From positions 1-27,089 of IMG/VR virus record IMGVR_UViG_3300021335_000072: a stretch of DNA of 27,089 nt. One strand, written 5' to 3'. The stretch's first letter is position 1, and every line of letters starts with the position of its first letter. Under the pieces are notes generated by a model. The model did not search any database, was not told the DNA's origin, and saw only the letters and a list, made by a program, of their open reading frames with translations. This document shows, one piece after another, positions 6,878 through 13,818 of this stretch. Made by a program: the position numbers and the translations under genes. The stretch is from a virus.

Positions 6878-7287
6878 TTTACGAGCTTGTAGGAAATTCT
6901 TATATAAAATACGAAATCAAAGACAGAAAAGATGACAGTACAAAATACATTGCAAGGAAAAAACAAAAAGATTTAGTAAAACTTAAAAAATTATTATTTG
7001 CATCTCTATCTATGCAAGACACAATTTTATTATATAATAGTAATGGAAGTTATGAAACATTTGTTGCTAATTTTAATTTTAAAGAATATCCACATATTCC
7101 GCTAAAATTTTCTTTCTATAATAAAAAGGAAAACTCTTACCTAAATATAACTAAATTTCCGATTCACGATGCAGTCTATAATAAAGATTTAGCGTTAGAC
7201 TTATCTTGTATTGAGGAAGTAATTATACCAACTGACAGTTTAGAAAATCTTGAACAACTAATTTCTCAGCAAAAGTTTATAGTTTAA
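6874..7287 (+). CDS. Unknown protein (137 aa), coupled to the upstream small gene
   Basis: 137 residues starting MIYELVGNSYIKYEIKDRK. I chose ATG 6874 rather than the in-frame ATG at 6757, because it overlaps the stop of the preceding gene (ATGA) and has TGGAG at 6861-6865; the 39 extra upstream codons lie entirely inside the other gene and read as a shadow. The protein is Lys- and Ile-rich with a basic stretch at residues ~20-40 (KYIARKKQKDLVKLKKL), then strand-like aromatic sequence (YETFVANFNFKEYPHIPLKF), and ends LEQLISQQKFIV. No family is recognised. Its end overlaps the convergent gene of the enzyme cassette by 11 nt. Confidence 0.7.
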   Translation: MIYELVGNSYIKYEIKDRKDDSTKYIARKKQKDLVKLKKLLFASLSMQDTILLYNSNGSYETFVANFNFKEYPHIPLKFSFYNKKENSYLNITKFPIHDAVYNKDLALDLSCIEEVIIPTDSLENLEQLISQQKFIV

Positions 7288-8011
7288 AATGTTTTTGCCA
7301 AACTTCTTTTAACTTATTCCTTTTTGGAAACCAAGACATTGAATTAAAGTATTTCTTTTTCTTCTCCCATAACAAATCATTTTCATTAGCATCTCTGACT
7401 TCTAGTTCTAACTTTCTGTCTGTTACCGGAATAACATGGCACAAAGGAGTACCGGCTTTTATTAGGTGTCTGCCATTTTTTACGTTCCAACGAACTTGAA
7501 CATTTATTTCGTTACTAATTCCTGGATCTAAAATTCCAATTGTAGATTCAAATTCAAAACTATCAGGATAAGCTATAGGTATCATTAGTATTTTAACATC
7601 TTTGGGAGCAATTATTCTCCAAGGAGTATTAAACTTAATAACACCTTCTAAGCTATAATGAGGAGTCGACATTGTCTTCACAATGTCGTGCTCATGGCTT
7701 CCTAAAGGACCTTTAATACCATCAATTTCTAGTCCTTCGTCACTAGGAATAGCCCATTTATATGAATGGCCGTCACCGTTTGTTTCGATTAAACATTCAT
7801 GCCACATAGGTATTATGTAACCATAATTGTACAAATCAAAAATACCTGGACATTGCATAATATGATTAAAAGGACCGTCTTGTTGCTTTCTTTTTTTATA
7901 ATCTTGTCTAGCGTTTTTAATCCATTGGTGATCTATATGTTTTGCTTCGAATACAGGAACTGTATCGGTTACTCCGGGAATTAAACTAACAAATGTAATT
8001 TTATTTCTCAT
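7277..8011 (-). CDS. Unknown protein with beta-clip-like segment, last gene of the halogenase cassette
   Basis: 244 residues, last gene of the five-gene cassette, coupled to the upstream oxygenase gene by a 4-nt ATGA overlap. Residues 48-90 carry an aromatic, His-containing block (FNHIMQCPGIFDLYNYG, then IPMWHECLIE). Residues 158-196 (IGILDPGISNEINVQVRW...LIKAGTPLCHVIPV) resemble the core of the dUTPase/dCTP deaminase beta-clip fold, with Asp162 where dUTPases have the motif 3 Asp. The other dUTPase motifs are not evident, so I do not call an enzyme. The block order also recalls DUF6065-type proteins from memory; this is unverified. A substrate-binding or accessory role for the modification cassette is inferred from position only. 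Confidence 0.72.
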   Translation of the reverse strand: MRNKITFVSLIPGVTDTVPVFEAKHIDHQWIKNARQDYKKRKQQDGPFNHIMQCPGIFDLYNYGYIIPMWHECLIETNGDGHSYKWAIPSDEGLEIDGIKGPLGSHEHDIVKTMSTPHYSLEGVIKFNTPWRIIAPKDVKILMIPIAYPDSFEFESTIGILDPGISNEINVQVRWNVKNGRHLIKAGTPLCHVIPVTDRKLELEVRDANENDLLWEKKKKYFNSMSWFPKRNKLKEVWQKHFKL

Positions 8012-8586
8012 ACGTTATGCTCTAAAGTAATATCAAATGCAATGTTAATCCTAGTCGATTCGGAATAGTTTGGCTCTACTTCATGCGGCACCCACGCCGG
8101 CCAAAGGATAAAATCACCGTCATTAGGATTGATATAAAAGTCTCTAGTAAATGGTCCTGTGCTTATAATATTCGATAATGTCATAGCAGGATTAATAAAA
8201 CGTAGTTCTCCTGTATTTTGTGCCTGAGCATAATAGACTGCCGAGAAATGTGCTGTGGCATGATTATGCATAACATTTCTACTTTGCGGATCGTTAACGT
8301 TTATCCAATATCGTAAATTTGACTTTGTAGTTGCAGACTGGCCAAAAACTACATCTTCTTTTTTATAATAAGAAACTGCTTCAACAAGTAAATCATCTAA
8401 GCAATTAAAAATCCATTCGTGATGCATTAGATTTGTCTCTCCTCGCCAGCAACCTGGATTTGTATATCCTAAGTTAGGAGTCGATTGTTTATATTGATAA
8501 ATTTCTTTTATAAGCTCATTGCGCTGGTGTTCGGATCCTACAGAATGCCTAACAAATAAATTTGAATTAAACAGAGTTTGCATCAT
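8008..8586 (-). CDS. 2OG-Fe(II) oxygenase-like protein (TIGR02466-type)
   Basis: 192 residues with the features of the short putative 2-oxoglutarate/Fe(II) oxygenases of phages and marine bacteria. These are an HNHATAHFSAVYYA block (His107, His109, His113), a GELRFINP strand, then GDFILWPAWVPHEVEPN (His168) and ESTRINIAFDI with Arg179 in the place of the 2OG-binding Arg. Such enzymes use 2OG and O2 to hydroxylate or otherwise oxidise a substrate. The start MMQ at 8586 has AAGGA upstream; the second ATG at 8583 is equally possible. The gene overlaps the halogenase 3' end by 20 nt and the next gene by 4 nt. It is the shorter of two related oxygenases flanking the halogenase. Confidence 0.82.
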   Translation of the reverse strand: MMQTLFNSNLFVRHSVGSEHQRNELIKEIYQYKQSTPNLGYTNPGCWRGETNLMHHEWIFNCLDDLLVEAVSYYKKEDVVFGQSATTKSNLRYWINVNDPQSRNVMHNHATAHFSAVYYAQAQNTGELRFINPAMTLSNIISTGPFTRDFYINPNDGDFILWPAWVPHEVEPNYSESTRINIAFDITLEHNV

Positions 8587-10090
8587 TTATTTCCTTTATA
8601 TAATCATAATGGTTAGGGAATGTTGTTTTGATTAAATTAACTCTATGATTTTGATTTTCAATAAAAATTTTAGAATACAATTCAAGTTCTTGGCTAATGT
8701 CTTGCTTTTTATAACTTCCTGCGGCATGAATGACACTAAACCACTGGGGTGTACTAAACATGCTGAAAGGAGTTAATCTAAACCGTTTACTAGGAGTAGG
8801 ATAATATTGATTTATAATTTGTCTAATATTTTGTGGTAAATCATATATAGATCCCTTACGTATATCTTTCCAAAAATTTGTGTCTTCTTTATTACTAAAA
8901 TAATAATGTGCCCATACAAATGCAAAAATTTCATCAATCATAATATTAAATTGACTATTAATAATTTCTTTTGCTCTGTTGTTTAAAACATTACCTTCTA
9001 AATTAAGTACGTGTGCTAAGTTTTCTACTACAGTAGTAGTGAAAGTAATTCCGGTTGCTTCTAATGGTTCAATAAATCCTGCACTTAGACCTACAGCAAC
9101 CACATTGTTACGTGCTACATTTTCATGCTTTCCGCACTTCATTTTTAAATGGTTTGCAGGTGCATTGTATTCTTTTAATGTATCTCTTAATTCTTGTTCT
9201 GCTTGTTCATGATTTATGTATTTAGAACTATACACATATCCATTACCAATTCTTGTATAAACAGGAATAGTCCAACGCCAGCCAGCATTCATTGCTGTAG
9301 CTTTTGTATATGGATGGCATTCTGCATTTGGATCTGTATATTGTGTAGGCATTGCCACTGCACTATCGCAAGGCAAAAAATCTTGATAACTTATAAACTC
9401 TTCGCCTAGTTCTTTTTCTAGTAGAACACTACTAAATCCGGTACAATCAATGTACAAATCTGCTTCATATTTGTTTTTATCATCATATAGTGCAGTTATA
9501 CCGTTTTCGTTTTTATCTATTCTAGTAATAGCAGTGTCTACGTGAATTACTCCGTTGCACACGGTTTTTAATGTATCAATAATTTTTGCGGCATTAAAAT
9601 GAAATGCACCGTAATTTTCTTCACCGATCGCAAAGTTCTGATCTAAACCTTTAAACTTAGGTGATACGTTTTTCTTTGCTAATTGGTATGCAGGAAGCCA
9701 ATCAAAAAACTCTTTTTTATCTTTACTAATAAAATAATCGTTTGTATAAAATTCATCTGCTATAATAGAATTTTCTTGGCGATCATTATCGACAAAGTAA
9801 GGAGTATCATTCCATCCTGTCAATTCTACTCCATATTTAAAAACTGCTTCGCTAGAAGGTATCCAGTCATTTGGTCTCAAACCGCACCTATACAAAAATC
9901 CTGCAGAGTAAGGTTGTGTTCCTTCTCCAACACCAATAGGTCCTTTTGCAAGATCTTCAATTAACATTATTTCTGGTTTTAATCTTAGATTGTTATTAAG
10001 GTAAGCGGCAGTAAGCCAGCCACTTGTACCTCCTCCTAAAATTATAATTTTTTTAATTTTCGTTAACATAAAAAAGAGACTCTCTATCAT
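8567..10090 (-). CDS. Flavin-dependent (tryptophan) halogenase
   Basis: 507 residues with all landmark motifs of PrnA-type halogenases. The FAD-binding GGGTSG is at residues 19-24, VGEGT at 54-58, Lys85 (AVFKYGVELTGW) corresponds to the catalytic Lys79 of PrnA, and the halogenase signature W271-R-W273-T-I-P is intact. Glu344 (EPLEATG) corresponds to PrnA Glu346. These enzymes use FADH2, O2 and halide to make hypohalous acid that attacks electron-rich carbons, and need a flavin reductase, which is not encoded here. Halogenases occur in cyanophages; one, VirX1, is known to prefer iodide. The start at 10090 has ATAGGT upstream; ATG 10069 would remove 7 residues and fits the usual short N-terminus before the FAD motif. 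It overlaps the upstream oxygenase gene by 38 nt. The substrate is unknown. Confidence 0.93.
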   Translation of the reverse strand: MIESLFFMLTKIKKIIILGGGTSGWLTAAYLNNNLRLKPEIMLIEDLAKGPIGVGEGTQPYSAGFLYRCGLRPNDWIPSSEAVFKYGVELTGWNDTPYFVDNDRQENSIIADEFYTNDYFISKDKKEFFDWLPAYQLAKKNVSPKFKGLDQNFAIGEENYGAFHFNAAKIIDTLKTVCNGVIHVDTAITRIDKNENGITALYDDKNKYEADLYIDCTGFSSVLLEKELGEEFISYQDFLPCDSAVAMPTQYTDPNAECHPYTKATAMNAGWRWTIPVYTRIGNGYVYSSKYINHEQAEQELRDTLKEYNAPANHLKMKCGKHENVARNNVVAVGLSAGFIEPLEATGITFTTTVVENLAHVLNLEGNVLNNRAKEIINSQFNIMIDEIFAFVWAHYYFSNKEDTNFWKDIRKGSIYDLPQNIRQIINQYYPTPSKRFRLTPFSMFSTPQWFSVIHAAGSYKKQDISQELELYSKIFIENQNHRVNLIKTTFPNHYDYIKEINDANSV

Positions 10091-10697
10091 ATAAACCTAT
10101 ATTCATTGCAATCGATACTCTAATTTTTTCGCTTTGCTGTGGATTAACTGCATGACGTAAATATGAAGGAAATATAATTAAATCTCCTTCTTCAATGAAT
10201 GTAGGTACTGTTGCCAATTCTTTATAGTATGGCGGTAATTTATCTTTATTTTCTGTAGGAGCAGTAGCTCTTAATATTTGTTCGTGGGGGTTATAAAATT
10301 CTACTGCTTTATGCTCGTCTTTATCAAATTCTACATAATGAATAGCAGAAAACATAATAGGCATTGGTCCTGAGATATGATTGTGTTCTTCTTGCCAGCC
10401 GCCCTTTCCAGTAATATTATACCAAAAGTATGGTCGAATCATCCAGGATACACTTGTATCAAACCCAAGATTATTGAAAAGATTGTTAAAGTCTTGTCTG
10501 TAATAGTCTGTAAAAAGTTTTTGATCTAATGTAGGTGCTCCGTCAAAATAATCAGAAAATACTCTACATACTGGCGAGTTGTATCCTTGTTTTTCATACA
10601 CTGGCTTAATTGTGTCATCTATATGTTTTCTTATTTCATTATGCATAGATGCTTTTGTAACAAATATTGGAGTAGGAAATAAATCAAATCTCTTCAT
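10053..10697 (-). CDS. 2OG-Fe(II) oxygenase-like protein (TIGR02466-type), upstream copy
   Basis: 214 residues. The N-terminus (RFDLFPTPIFVTKA) is typical of the TIGR02466 family of putative 2OG-Fe(II) oxygenases. Candidate iron ligands are His105/His107 in EEHNHISG and His182 in IFPSYLRHAV; Arg193 in KIRVSIAMNI fits the 2OG-binding position. IPTFIEEGDLIIFP-like and FSAIHYVEF strands fit the double-stranded beta helix. The HNH pattern and spacing match the second oxygenase of the cassette (8008-8586), so the two are divergent paralogues. The start is coupled to the upstream methyltransferase fusion by a 4-nt ATGA overlap, and the 3' end overlaps the halogenase by 38 nt. Hydroxylation of the same substrate as the halogenase or of an intermediate is inferred. 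Confidence 0.84.
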   Translation of the reverse strand: MKRFDLFPTPIFVTKASMHNEIRKHIDDTIKPVYEKQGYNSPVCRVFSDYFDGAPTLDQKLFTDYYRQDFNNLFNNLGFDTSVSWMIRPYFWYNITGKGGWQEEHNHISGPMPIMFSAIHYVEFDKDEHKAVEFYNPHEQILRATAPTENKDKLPPYYKELATVPTFIEEGDLIIFPSYLRHAVNPQQSEKIRVSIAMNIGLYDRESLFYVNEN

Positions 10698-12370
10698 TTT
10701 TTAATCACCATAATATATAAGCCATTCCACCAACCGTCTGGATCTTCTTCGTCATTTAATATAAGTTTAGAATAAACAATTTCTGAGCCCATTTTAGCAA
10801 ACATATCATTAGCCGCATATACAGTTCCTTCCCAATTTGCATCATCTAAAACAACAATAGTTTCATTTGCTAATATAGGATACACATACTCTAATGCTTT
10901 TACGGTTTCGTCGTACCCGTGTTCTCCGTCATAAAAAAACATCTTTATAGGCTCTTCAATATCTGATAATTCTACATCATATAAGTCTTTGTTTATAACT
11001 TTCACAGAAGAATTGCCAACAACTCCTTCTATATTTTCTAAGAATGTTTCTTTTTTGTTTGGGGGTAACTTGATTTTTTCATTCTGTGGCTGAATATCGT
11101 TTTCCCATTTGTCAACACAGTATGCACTAATCAAATTATTTTCTAACACAGATGCTAACGTTGCTCCCTGATACGAACCTACTTCTAAGTAAGTATCTAC
11201 ACCTTGTGCTAGGTTATTAAGCAAAGTTTGAACACGTGGTGATGTTAATCCAGGGATGGAATTTGACGTTGTCACTATGCCGCTCTTTAACACACTATCT
11301 GCTACATGCTTTGCAAGTTCGCTATGCTTTTGTGGACTTTTTGCCTTGTAAATTTTATCACAATATTGACACTCCCAACAATCAAACTTGCAGTTACGTA
11401 TTTTGCTTCGCCAAACATCGATAGGTTTGTCTTTTAAATTTGTTTCCTTAATATAACTGTCAAACGTATCAAATAAAATTTCTTCATTGTAGTGCCATCT
11501 TTTAACAATATTCATTGTTTCTGACAATCTTTGCACACTTTCTCGGCCATGCATTTTAAACACATCAATACCTAAATCATTTAAAAATTCTTCCCAATCT
11601 TCTTTCCAAGGTGGTAAATCGGCTGTTTTTAAACTAACGCTAGGATCATCGACATCCCATTTAGGACAACTTACTCTACTTATAGGATCGTTAAAATATT
11701 GAGGATTATTACTTTGTCTAGTATTGTTAAAATGAAAGTGTTCTACCATCATTGGACAATTACCTAAACAGCCTTCGTTTGCTAATAGACTGTATTCTAT
11801 ATCTTTCCCTAAATTCTTTTTAATCCATAGTTTTGCATCTTTCAAGCGTAGAAGTGTATCTTTATCACGCATTAAATCTCTATCAAGATTAATATAATCA
11901 AAACCATACTTTGCGAGATTAACAATCTCGCTTGCAGTTCTAACGTCATTTAGGATTGTATTTTTTACCTTTAATTCTGGAAACGCTTTCTTTATTTGTC
12001 CAGTTGCCATCCAATGTGTATGAGGAATAGTTGCTGTGCGAACTCCTACATCATATAGTATTTTAAAGTTTTTAATAAATGTATCTAGGTTTTTTTGGTC
12101 TGGCCTAACTTGAATATTATTAAAAGTTGCGCTAACAGGAATACCAACTGTATCCTGGATATTAAGAGCAGCTCTAGCAAGGTATACGTGATCTTCTTCG
12201 CCACCTGCAAATACATCTCCCATTGCGTCAGATTCAAAAGGCGGAATACGAGAGGTAAAATATATATCGTAAATATAATCTTTATACAGTTTGCAAAAGT
12301 CTAAAAAATCTTGATATTGATCTGGACTTAGTTTTGGATTGAGTGGAATACTAAAAACTTTTTTTGACAT
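10694..12370 (-). CDS. U32-like TIM-barrel protein fused to class I SAM methyltransferase
   Basis: 558 residues, first gene of the cassette. Residues ~1-340 resemble the peptidase U32 family of TIM barrels (relatives of UbiU/UbiV and RlhA/TrhP, which bind iron-sulfur clusters and hydroxylate ubiquinone precursors or RNA). Visible are ANEGCLGNCPMM (Cys201, Cys205), SCPKW (Cys235) and a dense cysteine group CKFDCWECQYC (Cys327, 331, 334, 337), enough for one or two clusters. Residues ~370-558 are a class I SAM methyltransferase of the Methyltransf_24 type: motif I EVGSYQG (396-402), acidic Asp420 after strand 2, YDGEHGYDETVKAL (480-492) and VVLDDANW. Near-consensus sigma-70 promoter and AGGAAG ribosome site precede it. 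The fusion is unusual; chemistry and substrate are unknown. Confidence 0.8.
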   Translation of the reverse strand: MSKKVFSIPLNPKLSPDQYQDFLDFCKLYKDYIYDIYFTSRIPPFESDAMGDVFAGGEEDHVYLARAALNIQDTVGIPVSATFNNIQVRPDQKNLDTFIKNFKILYDVGVRTATIPHTHWMATGQIKKAFPELKVKNTILNDVRTASEIVNLAKYGFDYINLDRDLMRDKDTLLRLKDAKLWIKKNLGKDIEYSLLANEGCLGNCPMMVEHFHFNNTRQSNNPQYFNDPISRVSCPKWDVDDPSVSLKTADLPPWKEDWEEFLNDLGIDVFKMHGRESVQRLSETMNIVKRWHYNEEILFDTFDSYIKETNLKDKPIDVWRSKIRNCKFDCWECQYCDKIYKAKSPQKHSELAKHVADSVLKSGIVTTSNSIPGLTSPRVQTLLNNLAQGVDTYLEVGSYQGATLASVLENNLISAYCVDKWENDIQPQNEKIKLPPNKKETFLENIEGVVGNSSVKVINKDLYDVELSDIEEPIKMFFYDGEHGYDETVKALEYVYPILANETIVVLDDANWEGTVYAANDMFAKMGSEIVYSKLILNDEEDPDGWWNGLYIMVIKK

Positions 12371-12390
12371 ACTACTTCCTAATTTATACT

Positions 12391-12419
12391 AGTATATAAT
12401 CTTTTACTAAGTATGTCAA
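12391..12419 (-). promoter_or_regulatory. Near-consensus sigma-70 promoter of the halogenase cassette
   Basis: On the minus strand: TTGACA at 12419-12414, exactly 17 nt spacer, TATACT at 12396-12391. It is one base from the sigma-70 consensus in the -10 box and perfect in the -35 box. Transcription would start near 12384, giving a ~14-nt leader with AGGAAG (12380-12375) before the ATG at 12370. The -35 box overlaps the TGA stop of the upstream gene. A partial late-type octamer TATAAATT lies at 12388-12381. Confidence 0.7.
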
Positions 12420-12955
12420 TCTTCTTCTTGAGTTTTTAGTGTTTTTATGGTAAGAACAGGAGTAAGATCTTCAACCTTGATTCCTGGCGTTAAGGTATCA
12501 AAATATGTGCCTAAATATCTGTTTAAAGTATCGATACTGTTAGCTTCCATAATTATTTTTTTTAACGCTCCTATTTCTTTAATACTAGAAGTGTGATTTT
12601 CTACGTAATTGCAAAGGATTTTTTTCATCAGACTTGTACAATTTTTTTTATCATTAGCTGTTAGATGATACACTTGTTTATCACCTTCTTCTTCTTCGAG
12701 CAAACTATATCCTACAAATTCTACAGGATCTTTGACACCTTTGGGAGGTTTTTTAATAGTAATTTCATTATTATATGCACCAGTAAAAAAAGAAGACTTT
12801 GCTTCTTCTTTCGTTATGACTACATGATTAAGCCATTCTAAGTATTTTCCATCTGGCACTTCAGCAATAGTATAGTGCCAATACGCATCTAGGATTTTAT
12901 AATCTCTATCTACTCTAGGGTCATTCCCCGGTAGCGTCTCGTACGCTATGTACAT
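12416..12955 (-). CDS. Unknown protein (179 aa) downstream of the coiled-coil gene
   Basis: 179 residues, soluble, no recognised family. Residues 1-75 are mixed and aromatic (DYKILDAYWHYTIAEVPDGKYLEWLNHVVITKEEAK). A Lys/Pro turn (TIKKPPKGVKDP) and an acidic patch (LLEEEEGD) follow, then helices (KKNCTSLMKKILCNYVENH, IKEIGALKKIIMEANSIDTLNRYLGTYF). The ATG at 12955 has GAAGGAAG upstream and overlaps the preceding gene by 35 nt, so both are probably on one transcript. The gene ends inside the -35 box of the sigma-70 promoter. A tail or assembly function is suggested only by neighbours. Confidence 0.7.
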   Translation of the reverse strand: MYIAYETLPGNDPRVDRDYKILDAYWHYTIAEVPDGKYLEWLNHVVITKEEAKSSFFTGAYNNEITIKKPPKGVKDPVEFVGYSLLEEEEGDKQVYHLTANDKKNCTSLMKKILCNYVENHTSSIKEIGALKKIIMEANSIDTLNRYLGTYFDTLTPGIKVEDLTPVLTIKTLKTQEED

Positions 12956-13754
12956 TCAAACTTCCTTCTTGGTCATCTTCTACAGATTTTGCTAATGTTA
13001 AACTATCAGTTCCAACACTTCCATTAAGTTTTAACATATCCTCGGCACGCTGTTGCAATGTTAATTGGATATTTTGGTTTTGTACAGCATAATTGTAGCA
13101 AAGATTTAATACTTCTGTTTGCTGATCTGCAGGCAACATACAAATAGCATCCATATTACCGCCATTAATGCGACCATAAAAAATCATGTCCATAGCTGCT
13201 TGCTTAGCCATTCTATTTGTCCAATACTCTGCTTCGTATTCATCTTCTTCTTCTGTATCTAAAACTTCAAGTAAACTACGACCGTCTGCTGTTTTACCTT
13301 GTTCGCTTTCAAGCAATTCATTAACAAGGTCTACCAAATTTTGTCTTTCAAGATAATAATCATTCATTCTACGTTTAGTAATACCTAGTTCTCTTTCTAA
13401 CTTTCTAATTTCAAGTGCAAACTTTTTTGAAATTAGAGGATCATCTGTACTTTCACTATTTCGTCTTTCAATTTCAATATCTAATTCGAGCTTGTCCATT
13501 TCATATTCCATGCGTTCAAGTTGCTCTTCTCTTGATTTAATTTCAAGAAGCCACTGACGCATTTTAGCAAAAGGAGTAATTTGGGCATCGCCAACAAAGT
13601 GGCGTAATTTAAATCTCGGGTTGGTCCATTCTTTATTAATTGCTACATCTACAATTTGTTTATCTTTTTCGTCAAGAAATTTTTGATCAGTAATCGATGA
13701 TTGATTCCAAGCATCTGTATGATATTGTTTTAATCGATCTGGAAGGTTCCACAT
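12921..13754 (-). CDS. Coiled-coil protein of unknown function (277 aa)
   Basis: 277 residues. Residues ~65-150 are heptad-rich and strongly helical (REEQLERMEYEMDKLELDIEI, then RKLERELGITKRRMNDYYLER), broken near residue 100 by STDDP, which suggests an antiparallel or two-part coiled coil. Residues 160-180 are very acidic (TEEEDEYEAEYW). Residues ~180-215 hold MAKQAAMDMIFYGRINGGNMDAI, also helical. No enzyme motif is seen. The ATG has AAGGAG upstream, and an ATTAAATA octamer lies before that. It may be a tail or baseplate assembly factor as elsewhere in T4-like tail regions, but I do not recognise it as a specific T4 gene product. Confidence 0.75.
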   Translation of the reverse strand: MWNLPDRLKQYHTDAWNQSSITDQKFLDEKDKQIVDVAINKEWTNPRFKLRHFVGDAQITPFAKMRQWLLEIKSREEQLERMEYEMDKLELDIEIERRNSESTDDPLISKKFALEIRKLERELGITKRRMNDYYLERQNLVDLVNELLESEQGKTADGRSLLEVLDTEEEDEYEAEYWTNRMAKQAAMDMIFYGRINGGNMDAICMLPADQQTEVLNLCYNYAVQNQNIQLTLQQRAEDMLKLNGSVGTDSLTLAKSVEDDQEGSLNVHSVRDATGE

Positions 13755-13780
13755 GAATATTACTCCTTAAATATATACGA

Positions 13781-13788
13781 TATTTAAT
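13781..13788 (-). promoter_or_regulatory. Possible late promoter octamer (ATTAAATA)
   Basis: On the minus strand ATTAAATA lies 27 nt before the ATG at 13754. It differs from TATAAATA at the first and second positions... the core TAAATA is kept. The ribosome site AAGGAG follows about 12 nt downstream. This is weaker than the other octamers listed. The remaining bases of the 64-nt gap (13755-13818) are AT-rich, with a run of seven A (T on the minus strand) and no strong hairpin. Confidence 0.35.
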
Positions 13789-13818
13789 ATAAAAAAATTA
13801 TTATTTGATTGAAAGTGG

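Noticed and set aside
7277-8011. dUTPase or dCTP deaminase
   Set aside because: Only the last beta-clip-like segment resembles them; the other conserved motifs and the catalytic context are missing.
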